A stretch of DNA of 51,193 nucleotides, taken from Mycobacterium colombiense. GTDB lineage: Bacteria; Actinomycetota; Actinomycetes; Mycobacteriales; Mycobacteriaceae. The stretch is taken from the NCBI RefSeq assembly GCF_001672755.1, contig NZ_LZKI01000182.1, forward strand, positions 1 to 51,193, written 5' to 3'. The notes beneath the pieces are model-generated. The model did not search any database. It worked only from the letters and a program-made list of their open reading frames with translations, and was not told where the DNA came from. Below are positions 8,311 to 17,330 of the stretch, one piece after another (position 1 is the stretch's first letter; each line of letters starts with the position of its first letter). The position numbers and the translations under genes are program-made.

Positions 8311-10986
8311 TCACGACGCATCTCGGTTGATCAGATGGATGAGTTGGTCACGGTTGTTGATGCCGAGTTTGGTGAAAAGGCGGTACAGGTGTCCCTCCAC
8401 CGTGCGTACCGAAATGACCAGCCGGTCGGCGATCTCGCGGTTGGACAGCCCTGCCGCGACCAGACTGACGATCTGACGTTCACGTCCGCTGAAGGGAAGC
8501 GGGTGCGCCGCGGCCTCGAGCGCCGGTGTGCGTGACCCGCATTGGTTGGCCAACGCGTGCGCCCACGTCGACGACTCGACCTCCTTGCGACGGTCGCCGC
8601 GACGGGCATGTTCGCCGGCCGCCTGAGCCGCCGCATCGGCGGCGAAAGCCAGTGCGCCGAGATCGGCGAATCGATGGGCCGCGGCATCGAGCAGGTCGCC
8701 GTCGTGTTGTGCCAGCCCGCGCGCGTGGTCGGCGACCGCTTGCGCCGATGCGGAGTTCAAGGTTCGGGCGAGCTCATCTACTCGCGTGGCCTGCGAACGA
8801 TCGCCGAAGCGAATGGCTGCATGGCGTGCCCGCATCTCGGCAACGTGCATCCCGGCTGTCCGCGCGATCTGCGCCGCTTGCATTGCATGTGTCTGGGCGG
8901 CCGTCGTGTCGCCGGCCGCTGCCCGCTCCCAGGCCCGGGCGAGTTCCAGTTCGGGCAAGAACACCGCGACATGTGGTCCGTATGCTTCCTCCGCATGCCG
9001 CAACGCCGCTGCCGCCGCCGCATCGTCGCCGCGCGTCCCCTCGGCTTGGGCCAGCAGGGCGGCCACCACCAGCAACCAGGGTGACGGAAAGCCTTGGGAC
9101 AGTTGGGAAATGCACCGGGCTAGAGTGGCGCACGCTGTCGAGAGCTCACCGCGGGTAACCTGCACGAGCCCGAGCATCGCGTCGACCATGGCCTCCGCTG
9201 CGGGAAGACCCGTAGCCAGTGCGGCGTAGCGCTTGTGGATTCGGTCGGCCGCCGGATAGTCACCGGCGGCGGTCGCGACCATAACCTCGGCCAGTCCGAT
9301 GGCGAACCGCTGCGCTCCTGCCCTGCAGAGCGTCGTCGCGCGCACGCCGGCAGCGGCTATGCGGCCGACTTCGGAGAAACGGCCGGCCGCCATCAAGGCA
9401 CCGCAAGTCGCGACAGCCGCCCACACGGTCGCCATCGGCACTACACCGGGCTCACACAGCCCGGGCCCGAGCTCGATCGTCGTCTCAATGTCGCCGCGGA
9501 AGAACCCGATTGAAACCTCGAACGCATTGATCAGCTCGAGACCGCCCTCGGTCATGAGACGCTGTTTCACCTCGGTGAGTACGCGCATCGCGGTTTCGGC
9601 GTCACCGCATCCCCAGGCCAAGTTCGCAGCGCGCAGACAACCCCACCGCGCGATCAACAACTCGTCGGCGTCATCGACGTCGACATCCAAAAGGATGGAC
9701 TCGGCCTCGTCGCCGCGGCCCTGCCAACTCACCGCCTCGGCAAGCACCAACGCGGCCGGCAACCCGCCACCACGATCGACCGCAAACCTCGCCAGCTCTT
9801 CACCCAGCACCACATTCGACATCGCCAGCGCATCCGCCGCCGCCTTGACAGCCACATCGAGGTCGGCTTCCAAATCGCTGCGCATCATGAACTGCGCCAG
9901 CTGGATACGGCCACGGGGATCCGAGATCTGCGAGCGCCGCCCCACTGCCCGCAGATGCCTGCGAAGAGCTTTCGCCAAAATGCCGTTGAGTTGCCGCGAG
10001 CGCACCACCCCGGCATGGCGGACCGCGGCTTCACCGAGCATGGGGTGATTCAATTGCGCCACGGTGTGGGATCCGTCGGCAACCAACTGGATCAGACCAC
10101 GGCGCTCCAGGTTTGCCATTGCGTCCGCATCGCAGATGTCACGCAGGATTTCCAACTCCAGCAATTCGGCGGTGGCCAAGAGCTCCACCACCTCCAGTTC
10201 CGCAGAACTCAGCGATTGCAGCCGAAACTCCAAAGCATCGTTGAGTTCGCGATCCGGGCGCAGCGGGCCCTGAAGACGCCAGCCGTGATCGGTGTGTACC
10301 AGAGCCCCGCTTTCCCGGCCCGCGGTGAGGAAGCCACGCAGCAGCAACAGATTGCCCGCACTGCGTTCAAACAACTCATCAACCAGCCCGGGCTCGACCG
10401 GGCCCCCCAGGACCGCGTCGGCCAATAGGCCGGTCTGCTCGCGGGTGAAGGGATCGATGTGAACGGTCAGCAACATGCGCTCTTTCAATAACGCGGTCAC
10501 CGCATCCAAGACCGGATCGCCGGACCGGATCGTCACGATCAACCGCGCACTACGGCCGGCCGCAAGTTGATTGATCAAGGTGGCTGACAACGGATCGAGC
10601 AACTGCGCCTCGTCGACCACCACCACCAGGTTCTTGTCTTGGCCCAGAGTGTTGTGCGCGGCCGCCAGCATGATCGCCGGTTCGTGCCCCACTCCGAGGC
10701 TGACCACACGGGAAAATGCGCCCAGCGGCACGGCGCAACCCGTTTGAGTGCCCAGCGCGAACCGCACCGTGCGTCCCGCCGACTCGACCGTTTTGGCCAG
10801 CATGCGGGCCAGGGTGGACTTGCCCACCCCGCTGTCTCCGACCAACGCCACCCCGTTGAAGTCCCCGTTGTTGAGCGCCGCGAGTGACCGCCGGAACTCC
10901 ACATCGCGTCCCACAATGGGCCACGTCGACCCGTTAACCCGTTGCGTCAAATGATGTATCTCCCACTCCCACCGAGGTGCCGACAT
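8311..10986 (-). CDS. Large AAA/LuxR (LAL-type) transcriptional regulator 1
   Basis: A regulator of about 890 residues. An N-terminal nucleotide-binding module has Walker A GDSGVGKST near residue 50 and Walker B LVVVVDEAQLLDP near 120. A long helical, TPR-like middle follows, and a C-terminal LuxR/GerE helix-turn-helix ends the protein (FSGRERQIVSLVAAGLSNRE, then ISVRTVEGHLYRLFTKLGI). Such proteins are ATP-dependent activators, often inside or beside secondary-metabolite clusters. I prefer the ATG to the TTG three codons upstream; neither has a strong ribosome site. It lies downstream of a paralogue in the same orientation, and both precede the NRPS locus, suggesting control of it. The ligand is unknown. 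Confidence 0.93.
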   Translation of the reverse strand: MSAPRWEWEIHHLTQRVNGSTWPIVGRDVEFRRSLAALNNGDFNGVALVGDSGVGKSTLARMLAKTVESAGRTVRFALGTQTGCAVPLGAFSRVVSLGVGHEPAIMLAAAHNTLGQDKNLVVVVDEAQLLDPLSATLINQLAAGRSARLIVTIRSGDPVLDAVTALLKERMLLTVHIDPFTREQTGLLADAVLGGPVEPGLVDELFERSAGNLLLLRGFLTAGRESGALVHTDHGWRLQGPLRPDRELNDALEFRLQSLSSAELEVVELLATAELLELEILRDICDADAMANLERRGLIQLVADGSHTVAQLNHPMLGEAAVRHAGVVRSRQLNGILAKALRRHLRAVGRRSQISDPRGRIQLAQFMMRSDLEADLDVAVKAAADALAMSNVVLGEELARFAVDRGGGLPAALVLAEAVSWQGRGDEAESILLDVDVDDADELLIARWGCLRAANLAWGCGDAETAMRVLTEVKQRLMTEGGLELINAFEVSIGFFRGDIETTIELGPGLCEPGVVPMATVWAAVATCGALMAAGRFSEVGRIAAAGVRATTLCRAGAQRFAIGLAEVMVATAAGDYPAADRIHKRYAALATGLPAAEAMVDAMLGLVQVTRGELSTACATLARCISQLSQGFPSPWLLVVAALLAQAEGTRGDDAAAAAALRHAEEAYGPHVAVFLPELELARAWERAAAGDTTAAQTHAMQAAQIARTAGMHVAEMRARHAAIRFGDRSQATRVDELARTLNSASAQAVADHARGLAQHDGDLLDAAAHRFADLGALAFAADAAAQAAGEHARRGDRRKEVESSTWAHALANQCGSRTPALEAAAHPLPFSGRERQIVSLVAAGLSNREIADRLVISVRTVEGHLYRLFTKLGINNRDQLIHLINRDAS

Positions 10987-11279
10987 GGCAACCAAACTGT
11001 TGCTGGACCGCTCACCGCATGCCGCGAGCCACTGCGGTTCGCATCCGCCGGCCGACCCGTCGAGCTCGCGGCGCTACATAAAGCCGGAGCGCGCCGCTGC
11101 CAGATAAAGTCCGAAGAAGTCATAGGAAGCCGCCACGCCCGAGCAGGCCGGCGGGACCACGTCCTCGACTACCTGAAATTCGCTCGGCGGGACCGCATCT
11201 GCGGGTCCGGACGAGTCGACATCGTGAACAGCGGTCACGCTCGTGTGCTTCCGACTACCTATCATGGGCCGGAGCGTAT

Positions 11280-11295
11280 GGCCGCTCGAGCGGCC
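11280..11295. promoter_or_regulatory. Perfect 16-bp palindrome, possible operator
   Basis: The sequence GGCCGCTCGAGCGGCC is a perfect palindrome centred about 300 bp before the start of regulator 1 and about 90 bp beyond the stop of regulator 2. Dimeric LuxR-type HTH domains bind symmetrical sites, so autoregulation is possible. GC-rich palindromes also arise by chance in such genomes. Confidence 0.35.
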
Positions 11296-11338
11296 GTCGC
11301 CGGAATCTATAGGGAAGTCGAGTGGTGTGCGCGCCGAG

Positions 11339-11365
11339 ATAGAGTAGCGGCCCCTAGAACTCTAT
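11339..11365 (-). terminator. Inverted repeat just downstream of regulator 2
   Basis: ATAGAGT and ACTCTAT form a 7-bp stem around a 13-nt loop, less than 20 bp past the stop codon of regulator 2. There is no clear U-tract. It could be a weak terminator or a protein-binding site; the AT-rich character stands out from its surroundings. Confidence 0.3.
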
Positions 11366-11382
11366 ACGTTGCCTATACAAAC

Positions 11383-14088
11383 TTAGCCTGCATAGGGGTG
11401 AACATCGTCCCCGCGACCCAGTGGTTGGCTGCCGCGGGTCAAGAAGTCTCTCCCCGCAAACGGCTCTCTGGTTGCCAATAAGGCAAGCTGTTCGCGACTG
11501 TTGACGCCGAGCTTGGTGAAAAGGCGGTAGAGGTGTCCCTCCACCGTGCGTACCGAAAGGACCAACCGCTCGGCGATGTCACGGTTCGACAAACCGGCCG
11601 CGACCAAACCCACGATCTGGCGCTCCCGATCACTGAAGGGAAGCGGGCATATCGCAGCCTCGAGCGCCGGCGTGCGCAACTCGCAACGCCTGGCCAAAGC
11701 GTGTGCCCAGGCCGACGACTCGTATCGCTTAGCCCGGTCGCCCCGGCGGGCATGTTCGCCGGCCGCCTGCGCCGCTGTGTCGGCGGCATTCGCCAAGGCG
11801 CCGAGATCGGCGAATGAACGTGCCGTGGCATCGAGCAGGTCGCCGTCGTGTTGCGCCAAACCGCGGGCATGATCAGCGACTGCCCCGGCCAGCGCCGTGT
11901 CCAGAATACGGGCAAGCTTTTCCAGCCTCGCGGCCTGAGAACGGTCGCCGAAGCGGACCGCCGCATGGCGTGCTCGCATCTCCATCACGTGCGAACCCGC
12001 CGCGCGCGCGATCTCCGCCGCTTGCAAGGCGTGCGTCTGGGCGGCCTTCTCGTCGTCGGCCGCTGCCCGCTCCCAGGCGCGCGCAAGCTCGAGTTCCGGC
12101 ACAAACACCGCAACATGCGGTCCATAGGCTTTGTCCGCGCGTCGCAAAGCCGCGGTGGCCGCCGCGCCGTCACCGCGCGCCCCCTCGGCCTGGGCTTGCC
12201 AGGCGCCCACGACCACCAGCCACGGCGACGCAAAACCCTTCGAGAACACGGCGATTGCACTGGTGAACAGAGCGCACGCCGCGGTCAGCTCTCCGCGGCT
12301 CAGTCGAATGAGCCCCAGCATCGCGTCAACCATGGCCTCCGCCGCGGGAAGGCCGTCGGTCATCGCGGCGTAACGCTTGTAGATTCGCTCGGCCGCGCAA
12401 TCATCCCCTGCCGCCGTCGCGGCCATGATCTCGGTCATCCCGATGTTGAATCGATGCGGCCCCAATCCGCACAGTGCAGCCGCACGCACCCCGACGTCCG
12501 CTATGCGGCCGATTTCGGAAAAACGCCCGGCCGCCCCCAATGCGGCACAGGTCGGGAAAACGGCCCACACGGTGGCCACCGGCACTTCATCGGACTCGCA
12601 CAGGCCCGGGCCGACCTCGATCGTCGTCTCGACATCCCCATGGAAGTAGCCGACGGACAGCTCCAACGCATTGATGAGGGTCAGGCCGGCCTCGGACGAG
12701 ACGCGCTTCTTCACGTCATAGAGCTCTCGAGTGGCGGCTTCGACGTCCCCGCAGCCCCAGAAGAAGTTGGCGGCGCGCAGGCAGCCCCATCGGGCGGTCA
12801 TGAAGTCGTCGCCGTCGTCGGGTTCGGCGTCGACCAGCACCTCGTCCGCCTCGTCGCCGCGGCCCTGCCAACTCACCGCCTCGGCAAGCACCAACGCGGC
12901 CGGCAGCCCCCCACCGCGATCGACCGCAAACCTCGCCAGTTCCTCACCCAGCACCACATTCGACATCGCCAGCGCGTGCTGCGCCGCTTCGACGACCAGA
13001 TCGAGGTCGGGCTCCATGTCGCTGTGGATCATGAACTGCGCCAACCGGATCCGGCTTCGCAGGCCGGGCTGCTTCAGCCGGTCCCCGGCCCGCTCATGCT
13101 TCCGTAGAGCTCGTGCCAATTTGCCGTTGAGTTGCCGGGCGCGCACCATTCCAGCGTGCCGGGTCGCGGCTTCACCGAGCATGGGGTGATTCAACTGCGC
13201 CACGGTGTGGGATCCGTCGGCAACCAATTGGATCAGGCCACGACGCTCCAGAGTTGCGATGGCCTCTGCATCGCAGATGTCGCGCAGGATCTCCCACTTC
13301 AGCCCCTCGGCGGTGGCCAAGATCTCCACCACCTCCAACTCCTCCGGGCTCAGCGATTGCAGCCGAAACCCCAGAACATCGTGGAGTTCGCGATCCGCGC
13401 GCAGGGGGCCCCGCAGTTGCCAGCCTTCCTCGGTGCGGGCCAACGCTCCATTTTCCCGGCCCGCGGTAAGAAAACCACGCAGCAGCAACGGATTTCCCAC
13501 ACTGCGCTCAAACAACTCATCAACCAGACCAGAGTCGACCGGACCGCCCAGAACAGCGCCGGCCAATAGACCCGTCTGCTCGCGGCCGAACGGTTCCACG
13601 TGGACGGTCAGCAACAGGCGCTCTTTCAACAATGCGGTCACCGCATCCAGTACCGGCTCACGCGACCGGATCGTCACGATCAACCGCGCACTGCGGCTGG
13701 CCGCAAGCTGATTGATCAACGTGGCAGATAGCGGATCGAGCAACTGCGCGTCGTCCACCACCACGACCAGGTTCTTGTCCTTGCTCAAGGTGTCGTGCGC
13801 GGCGGCCAGCATGACCGCCGGTTCGTGCGTCACCTGAAGGCTCACCGCGCGGGAGAACGCGCCCAGCGGCACAGCGCAACCCGTTTGAGTGCCCAGCGCG
13901 AACCGCACCGTGCGCCCTGCCGACTCAACCGTCTTGGCGAGCATGCGGGCCAGGGTGGATTTGCCCACCCCACTGTCGCCGACCAACGCCACCCCGTGAA
14001 ACTCCGAGTTGTTCAGCGCCGCCAGTGACCGCCGCAGCTCCACGTCGCGACCCACTACTGGCCACGTCGACCCGACTTCCCCCGACAC
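11383..14088 (-). CDS. Large AAA/LuxR (LAL-type) transcriptional regulator 2
   Basis: A 901-residue paralogue of regulator 1, alike from the first WPxVGRDVE motif to the HTH. Walker A GDSGVGKST is near residue 37. The Walker B end reads VVVVDDAQLLDP where the paralogue has DEAQ, a change at the usual catalytic glutamate that may lower ATP hydrolysis. The LuxR HTH (FSDRERQIVGLVAAGLSNRD, then LSVRTVEGHLYRLFTKLGV) is followed by a tail of about 25 residues absent from regulator 1. GTG is the start; the protein begins almost at the ATPase domain. The middle diverges more than the ends, as expected if the two sense different signals. Confidence 0.93.
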   Translation of the reverse strand: MSGEVGSTWPVVGRDVELRRSLAALNNSEFHGVALVGDSGVGKSTLARMLAKTVESAGRTVRFALGTQTGCAVPLGAFSRAVSLQVTHEPAVMLAAAHDTLSKDKNLVVVVDDAQLLDPLSATLINQLAASRSARLIVTIRSREPVLDAVTALLKERLLLTVHVEPFGREQTGLLAGAVLGGPVDSGLVDELFERSVGNPLLLRGFLTAGRENGALARTEEGWQLRGPLRADRELHDVLGFRLQSLSPEELEVVEILATAEGLKWEILRDICDAEAIATLERRGLIQLVADGSHTVAQLNHPMLGEAATRHAGMVRARQLNGKLARALRKHERAGDRLKQPGLRSRIRLAQFMIHSDMEPDLDLVVEAAQHALAMSNVVLGEELARFAVDRGGGLPAALVLAEAVSWQGRGDEADEVLVDAEPDDGDDFMTARWGCLRAANFFWGCGDVEAATRELYDVKKRVSSEAGLTLINALELSVGYFHGDVETTIEVGPGLCESDEVPVATVWAVFPTCAALGAAGRFSEIGRIADVGVRAAALCGLGPHRFNIGMTEIMAATAAGDDCAAERIYKRYAAMTDGLPAAEAMVDAMLGLIRLSRGELTAACALFTSAIAVFSKGFASPWLVVVGAWQAQAEGARGDGAAATAALRRADKAYGPHVAVFVPELELARAWERAAADDEKAAQTHALQAAEIARAAGSHVMEMRARHAAVRFGDRSQAARLEKLARILDTALAGAVADHARGLAQHDGDLLDATARSFADLGALANAADTAAQAAGEHARRGDRAKRYESSAWAHALARRCELRTPALEAAICPLPFSDRERQIVGLVAAGLSNRDIAERLVLSVRTVEGHLYRLFTKLGVNSREQLALLATREPFAGRDFLTRGSQPLGRGDDVHPYAG

Positions 14089-15153
14089 CGCAAACCCTAG
14101 GCTTGCTGGGAGGGCTTGGGCGCCAAGGCGTTTCGCAAAGCCAGGCGCGTGCCCAGTGGGCGACGTTGTGAATCACGAACGGGCCCAAGAGAAGCCCCAG
14201 CGACGGCAGCCGAGCGAAGAGCTTGTGGCCGGTCGCGGTCGCTTCCGAGCGGTCGGCGCAGCAGCCTGCCCACCGGCGGCCGCGCCAACTCGCTCTTAGT
14301 ACGCACCGGACCCAACTCCTTCTGCAGCCCAGTATTTGCCAGAAATATACCCCTATATTGGCGCGACAGCAAAGGCTCGTCCACCGCAGAAATTCGACAC
14401 TCGTGTAAATTGTTGCAGGGGTTATACAGGTGTTTCATAGATTCACGCCAGCCTTTGGGAGAAGTGCACAGCAAACAACAGACACAGTGCACCACTTCGG
14501 ATGAGACCGCCCATCGAAGCGGCGCCTGAGACATTTAGGGCCTCGGAATGCAACACTGGCTAACAACGCCGATGGTGTCGGCCAGCCCTGGGAATTCAGC
14601 TTTTAGTGGCGCCTCGGTATTTGAGTCGGGCGACATGTACACAACGGGGGAAGTGGTTCGTGACGGACTTCAGGCCCCGATTCGACTTTGCTGCACTTCG
14701 TCACGACCTCCTGCCATGCTGGTTCAACTCGCCGTGCGTTGCTTCGCCGGCGCGAAACACGCGGCTGCGCGCAATGTGAAATGTCAAGAGTGTCCGGGCC
14801 CCAGGAGCGAAGTTCGATCCCGTGCGATCGCATCCGCCCCATCCCGCTCGCCAGCAAAGCCGGGTCTGCGCACTCGCCAACGAGCGCGTCGATCGCCGAC
14901 TCGCGGTGCGGCAACCGGGTGGCGAACTGTACACGGCAGTACACGTCACGCATTCAACCGTACGTTGATGAAAATGTAAAACGGAACGGCGACCCCTGTG
15001 GATAAACATGGTGAAGCGCTTCACCAGCCGCAGATCCCGAGGTCACAGTCGTGCACCTGAAAAGACTCAGGGTGGCGAATCGGGGGTCGGTCGTCATGAG
15101 CGAGCCTGTAACATGGGTACACACTGCTGGCGTTCGCATGAAATGAGAGTGCA
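14089..15153. other. 1.1-kb region without a supported gene
   Basis: Short frames occur on both strands, but none shows a recognisable domain or a persuasive start, and several are mirror images of one another. A noticeably AT-rich patch around 14330-14440 (CCAGAAATATACCCCTATAT) may contain promoters for regulator 2 or for an unseen RNA. The right end must hold the promoter of the EspR-like gene. Confidence 0.5.
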
Positions 15154-15633
15154 TTGGGAGTCGACGGCGTCCAGACCACAGGGCCGAGTGACAGCGGACT
15201 GGCCACCCGCCTGAACAAGCTTTTCGAGCTGATGCGCAAGGCGGGCACGCCCCCGCTCTCCAACGCCGCGGCCGCGGCGGCGATCACGGATAAAACCGGA
15301 GTCCCGATCAGCCCGGCTTACCTTTGGCAACTCAGAAGCGGCCTCAAAACAAACCCGACGGTCGCCCATTTACGGGCGATCGCCGACTATTTCGGCGTGC
15401 CGCCGTCCTATCTGATCGATCGAGGCACCGACCCGGCGATCGACGCGCAGCTGAATCTGTTGCAGGCGCTACGTGACAACGGCGTGCGCGATCTGGCGGC
15501 CCGTGCATCCGGCTTGACTCCCCAGGCTCTCGACAGCCTGGCGGCAATCGTCGATCACCTCCGCGAACTCGAGCGATTACCCCCTATCTCCTCCCGGCAA
15601 AATGACCAGCTCGATGCCGGCATCAAACGCTGA
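15154..15633 (+). CDS. EspR-like XRE-family HTH regulator
   Basis: A 159-residue DNA-binding protein. The N-terminal helix-turn-helix (GLATRLNKLFELM, then PISPAYLWQLRSG, then LRAIADYFGVPPSYLID) and the C-terminal helical part (LRDNGVRDLAARASGL, then LRELERL) follow the layout of mycobacterial EspR, a nucleoid-associated regulator of ESX-1 genes, although the sequence is clearly different. The TTG start fits the family N-terminus and has GAGAG upstream. The gene overlaps the next one by up to about 30 bp. With an ImmA-like protease next door, it is the natural candidate substrate, by analogy with ImmR/ImmA; that link is inference. Confidence 0.87.
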   Translation: MGVDGVQTTGPSDSGLATRLNKLFELMRKAGTPPLSNAAAAAAITDKTGVPISPAYLWQLRSGLKTNPTVAHLRAIADYFGVPPSYLIDRGTDPAIDAQLNLLQALRDNGVRDLAARASGLTPQALDSLAAIVDHLRELERLPPISSRQNDQLDAGIKR

Positions 15634-16099
15634 CATCCTTGCGCTGACGCGCACGCTCCCGATTCCGGTCCCGTGGGACCGGAACGTCTTCATCGAGAAC
15701 TTGGGCCAAATGCGCGGTCGGGCGATCCGGCTCGTCCCGGCGGATACGGCCGCGCTGGCGGACAGCCCGTGCGGGCTCTGGCTGGCCTGCGACGACGAAG
15801 ACGTGATTCTGCATGAGACCGGAACCACCGACTACCACATCGATCAGATCGTGGGCCACGAGATCGGACATATCCTGCTGGGCCATGGTCGTAGCGCCAG
15901 CCGCGCCTGCGATGCGGCCGTGTGCCAGGCCTTGCCCGACCTCGATCCCGACACGGTGCGCGCCGTGCTGGGACGCAGCGACTACGGCGGTGACCAGGAG
16001 CGCGATGCCGAGATGTTCGCTTCTTTACTGCTGATCGCCGCCGCGGAGGCCGCCGAGCGTCACTCCATGATGCGTAGCGCCTTCTTCCGCCGCCAGTGA
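15602..16099 (+). CDS. ImmA/IrrE-family metallopeptidase
   Basis: A 165-residue putative zinc protease. The HExxH signature lies in IVGHEIGHILLGH near residue 85, and a second acidic motif downstream (ERDAEMFASLLL, near 135) can supply the third metal ligand, as in ImmA, IrrE and PprI. These enzymes usually cleave an HTH repressor encoded by the neighbouring gene. The first ATG overlaps the regulator gene; a second ATG five codons later would reduce the overlap. Its stop overlaps the next start as GTGA. No integrase or attachment site is near, so this is not obviously a prophage or ICE remnant. Confidence 0.88.
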   Translation: MTSSMPASNADILALTRTLPIPVPWDRNVFIENLGQMRGRAIRLVPADTAALADSPCGLWLACDDEDVILHETGTTDYHIDQIVGHEIGHILLGHGRSASRACDAAVCQALPDLDPDTVRAVLGRSDYGGDQERDAEMFASLLLIAAAEAAERHSMMRSAFFRRQ

Positions 16100-17307
16100 C
16101 CTCCACCATCCCAGGCATCATCGCGTGGCCCGTGATCACGATCATGGGGATGGTTCTCGCGGCACGTTTCCGATGGTGCAGGGCCAACCTCTACCAGACT
16201 TACCTCAACAATGTGATGGCTTGGCTGCTGCTGGCCCAGCTGTTGCGGGAGCGCAAGGTCGAAGCGGTGCTGTCCAACAGCGCTCTCATGACCGTGACCA
16301 CCGCCCAGCAATTATCTTGCGTCGCAATGATTTTAGCGTCCGGTGAATTCGTCGGGTTTACCATGCTGTGGAACAAGGTCTCACCGGAGGAAACGCGCCG
16401 CAGTCATCGCTATTACCGCCTGGCCGCCGTCGTGTTGTCGGTGGCATTCCTGGGTGCGGGTACCCGTGCGCGCGTTGCGGGACAGACATTTGAGGTGTCC
16501 GGCGGCTGGGACGCGGTGCTGGCGCTGAGCTTGTACCTGACCATGATCGTCATCTTGGTGACCCGGTTGCTGTGGATGTTCGGCTCCGAGCTGATAAGAG
16601 CCACCGAGCGTCGCGAATCGCTGCTCGCCGCCGCCGGAATCCTTGCGGTTGTCGTGACGGCAGCGGCGTGCATGGAGGCGCTGGTGTTGGCGGTGAGCGA
16701 CCAGCTCGGCTGGACTCATACCGTTGGATTCCGGGGCCGGGTTCATGGGTCGGAATTCCTGTGGATGGCCGTCATCGTCTACCTCTTCGGCGCGGTGCCG
16801 CTCGTCGTCAGGCTGCATTCGTTTTTCGGGTTGGACCGCATCAGCCGCACCTGGAAGAGTTTGCAGCCACTGCGGCTCAGCATGACGGCCGTGGTGCCGG
16901 AAAGCAGTTTCAGCATCGAGCATGACCACCGGCGATTTCAGAAGACCACTCTCCAGCTGCACCAAACCGTCATCGAAATTCGCGACGCGATCCTGCAGCT
17001 GCGCCACTATGTGCGTAGTACGGCCCCGGACCAGCTGGCCCGATTCCTTCAGGAAAACTCAGTGCCTGCCGACGAACAGGGCTCCGCGACAACGGCTTTC
17101 GAGCTCGCGCACGCCGCCGGGGCCAAGACCGCCGGACATCGACCCGAGACACCCGATAGGGCATTTGCCGTGCGCTCCCGTTCAACAAACCTCTACGAGG
17201 AAGCCGTCGATCTGTTGGCGCTGGCGAAATGGTGGACGCCCGCGTTGACGGCCGCCTCACAGGTCATCCCGGACGAACCCGGCGCCGGAACGGCTGTGCC
17301 GGCCTGA
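16096..17307 (+). CDS. Seven-helix membrane protein with cytosolic tail (MAB_1171c/DUF6545-like)
   Basis: A 403-residue protein with about seven hydrophobic segments in the first 240 residues (for example AWPVITIMGMVLAA, VMAWLLLAQLL, LYLTMIVILVTRLL, AVIVYLFGAVPLVV). A soluble C-terminal part of about 160 residues follows, with a basic start and a helical stretch (FQKTTLQLHQTVIEIRDAIL). It resembles the actinobacterial MAB_1171c family, annotated elsewhere as a putative transporter but of unknown function. GTG overlaps the protease stop, so the two are co-translated. The arrangement suggests a membrane sensor, or a target, coupled to the protease and the HTH regulator. It ends 23 bp from the convergent mshC gene. 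Confidence 0.85.
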   Translation: MTSTIPGIIAWPVITIMGMVLAARFRWCRANLYQTYLNNVMAWLLLAQLLRERKVEAVLSNSALMTVTTAQQLSCVAMILASGEFVGFTMLWNKVSPEETRRSHRYYRLAAVVLSVAFLGAGTRARVAGQTFEVSGGWDAVLALSLYLTMIVILVTRLLWMFGSELIRATERRESLLAAAGILAVVVTAAACMEALVLAVSDQLGWTHTVGFRGRVHGSEFLWMAVIVYLFGAVPLVVRLHSFFGLDRISRTWKSLQPLRLSMTAVVPESSFSIEHDHRRFQKTTLQLHQTVIEIRDAILQLRHYVRSTAPDQLARFLQENSVPADEQGSATTAFELAHAAGAKTAGHRPETPDRAFAVRSRSTNLYEEAVDLLALAKWWTPALTAASQVIPDEPGAGTAVPA

Positions 17308-17330
17308 CCCAGAACACACCGCCGCGTCGG

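Larger units (their letters stand above)
10996..11382. other. Intergenic region between the two LAL regulators
   Basis: No gene is supported here. It should hold the promoter of the downstream regulator on the minus strand, and it contains the two symmetrical elements listed separately. Its base composition is more AT-rich near 11330-11400. Confidence 0.5.

Noticed and set aside
14097..14534. Overlapping frames on both strands in the 1.1-kb gap
   Set aside because: No domain, no good start, and mutually antisense composition.
15154..16099. Prophage or ICE immunity module (ImmR/ImmA)
   Set aside because: No integrase, excisionase, structural or conjugation genes and no att-like repeats in the neighbourhood; the third gene is a membrane protein.
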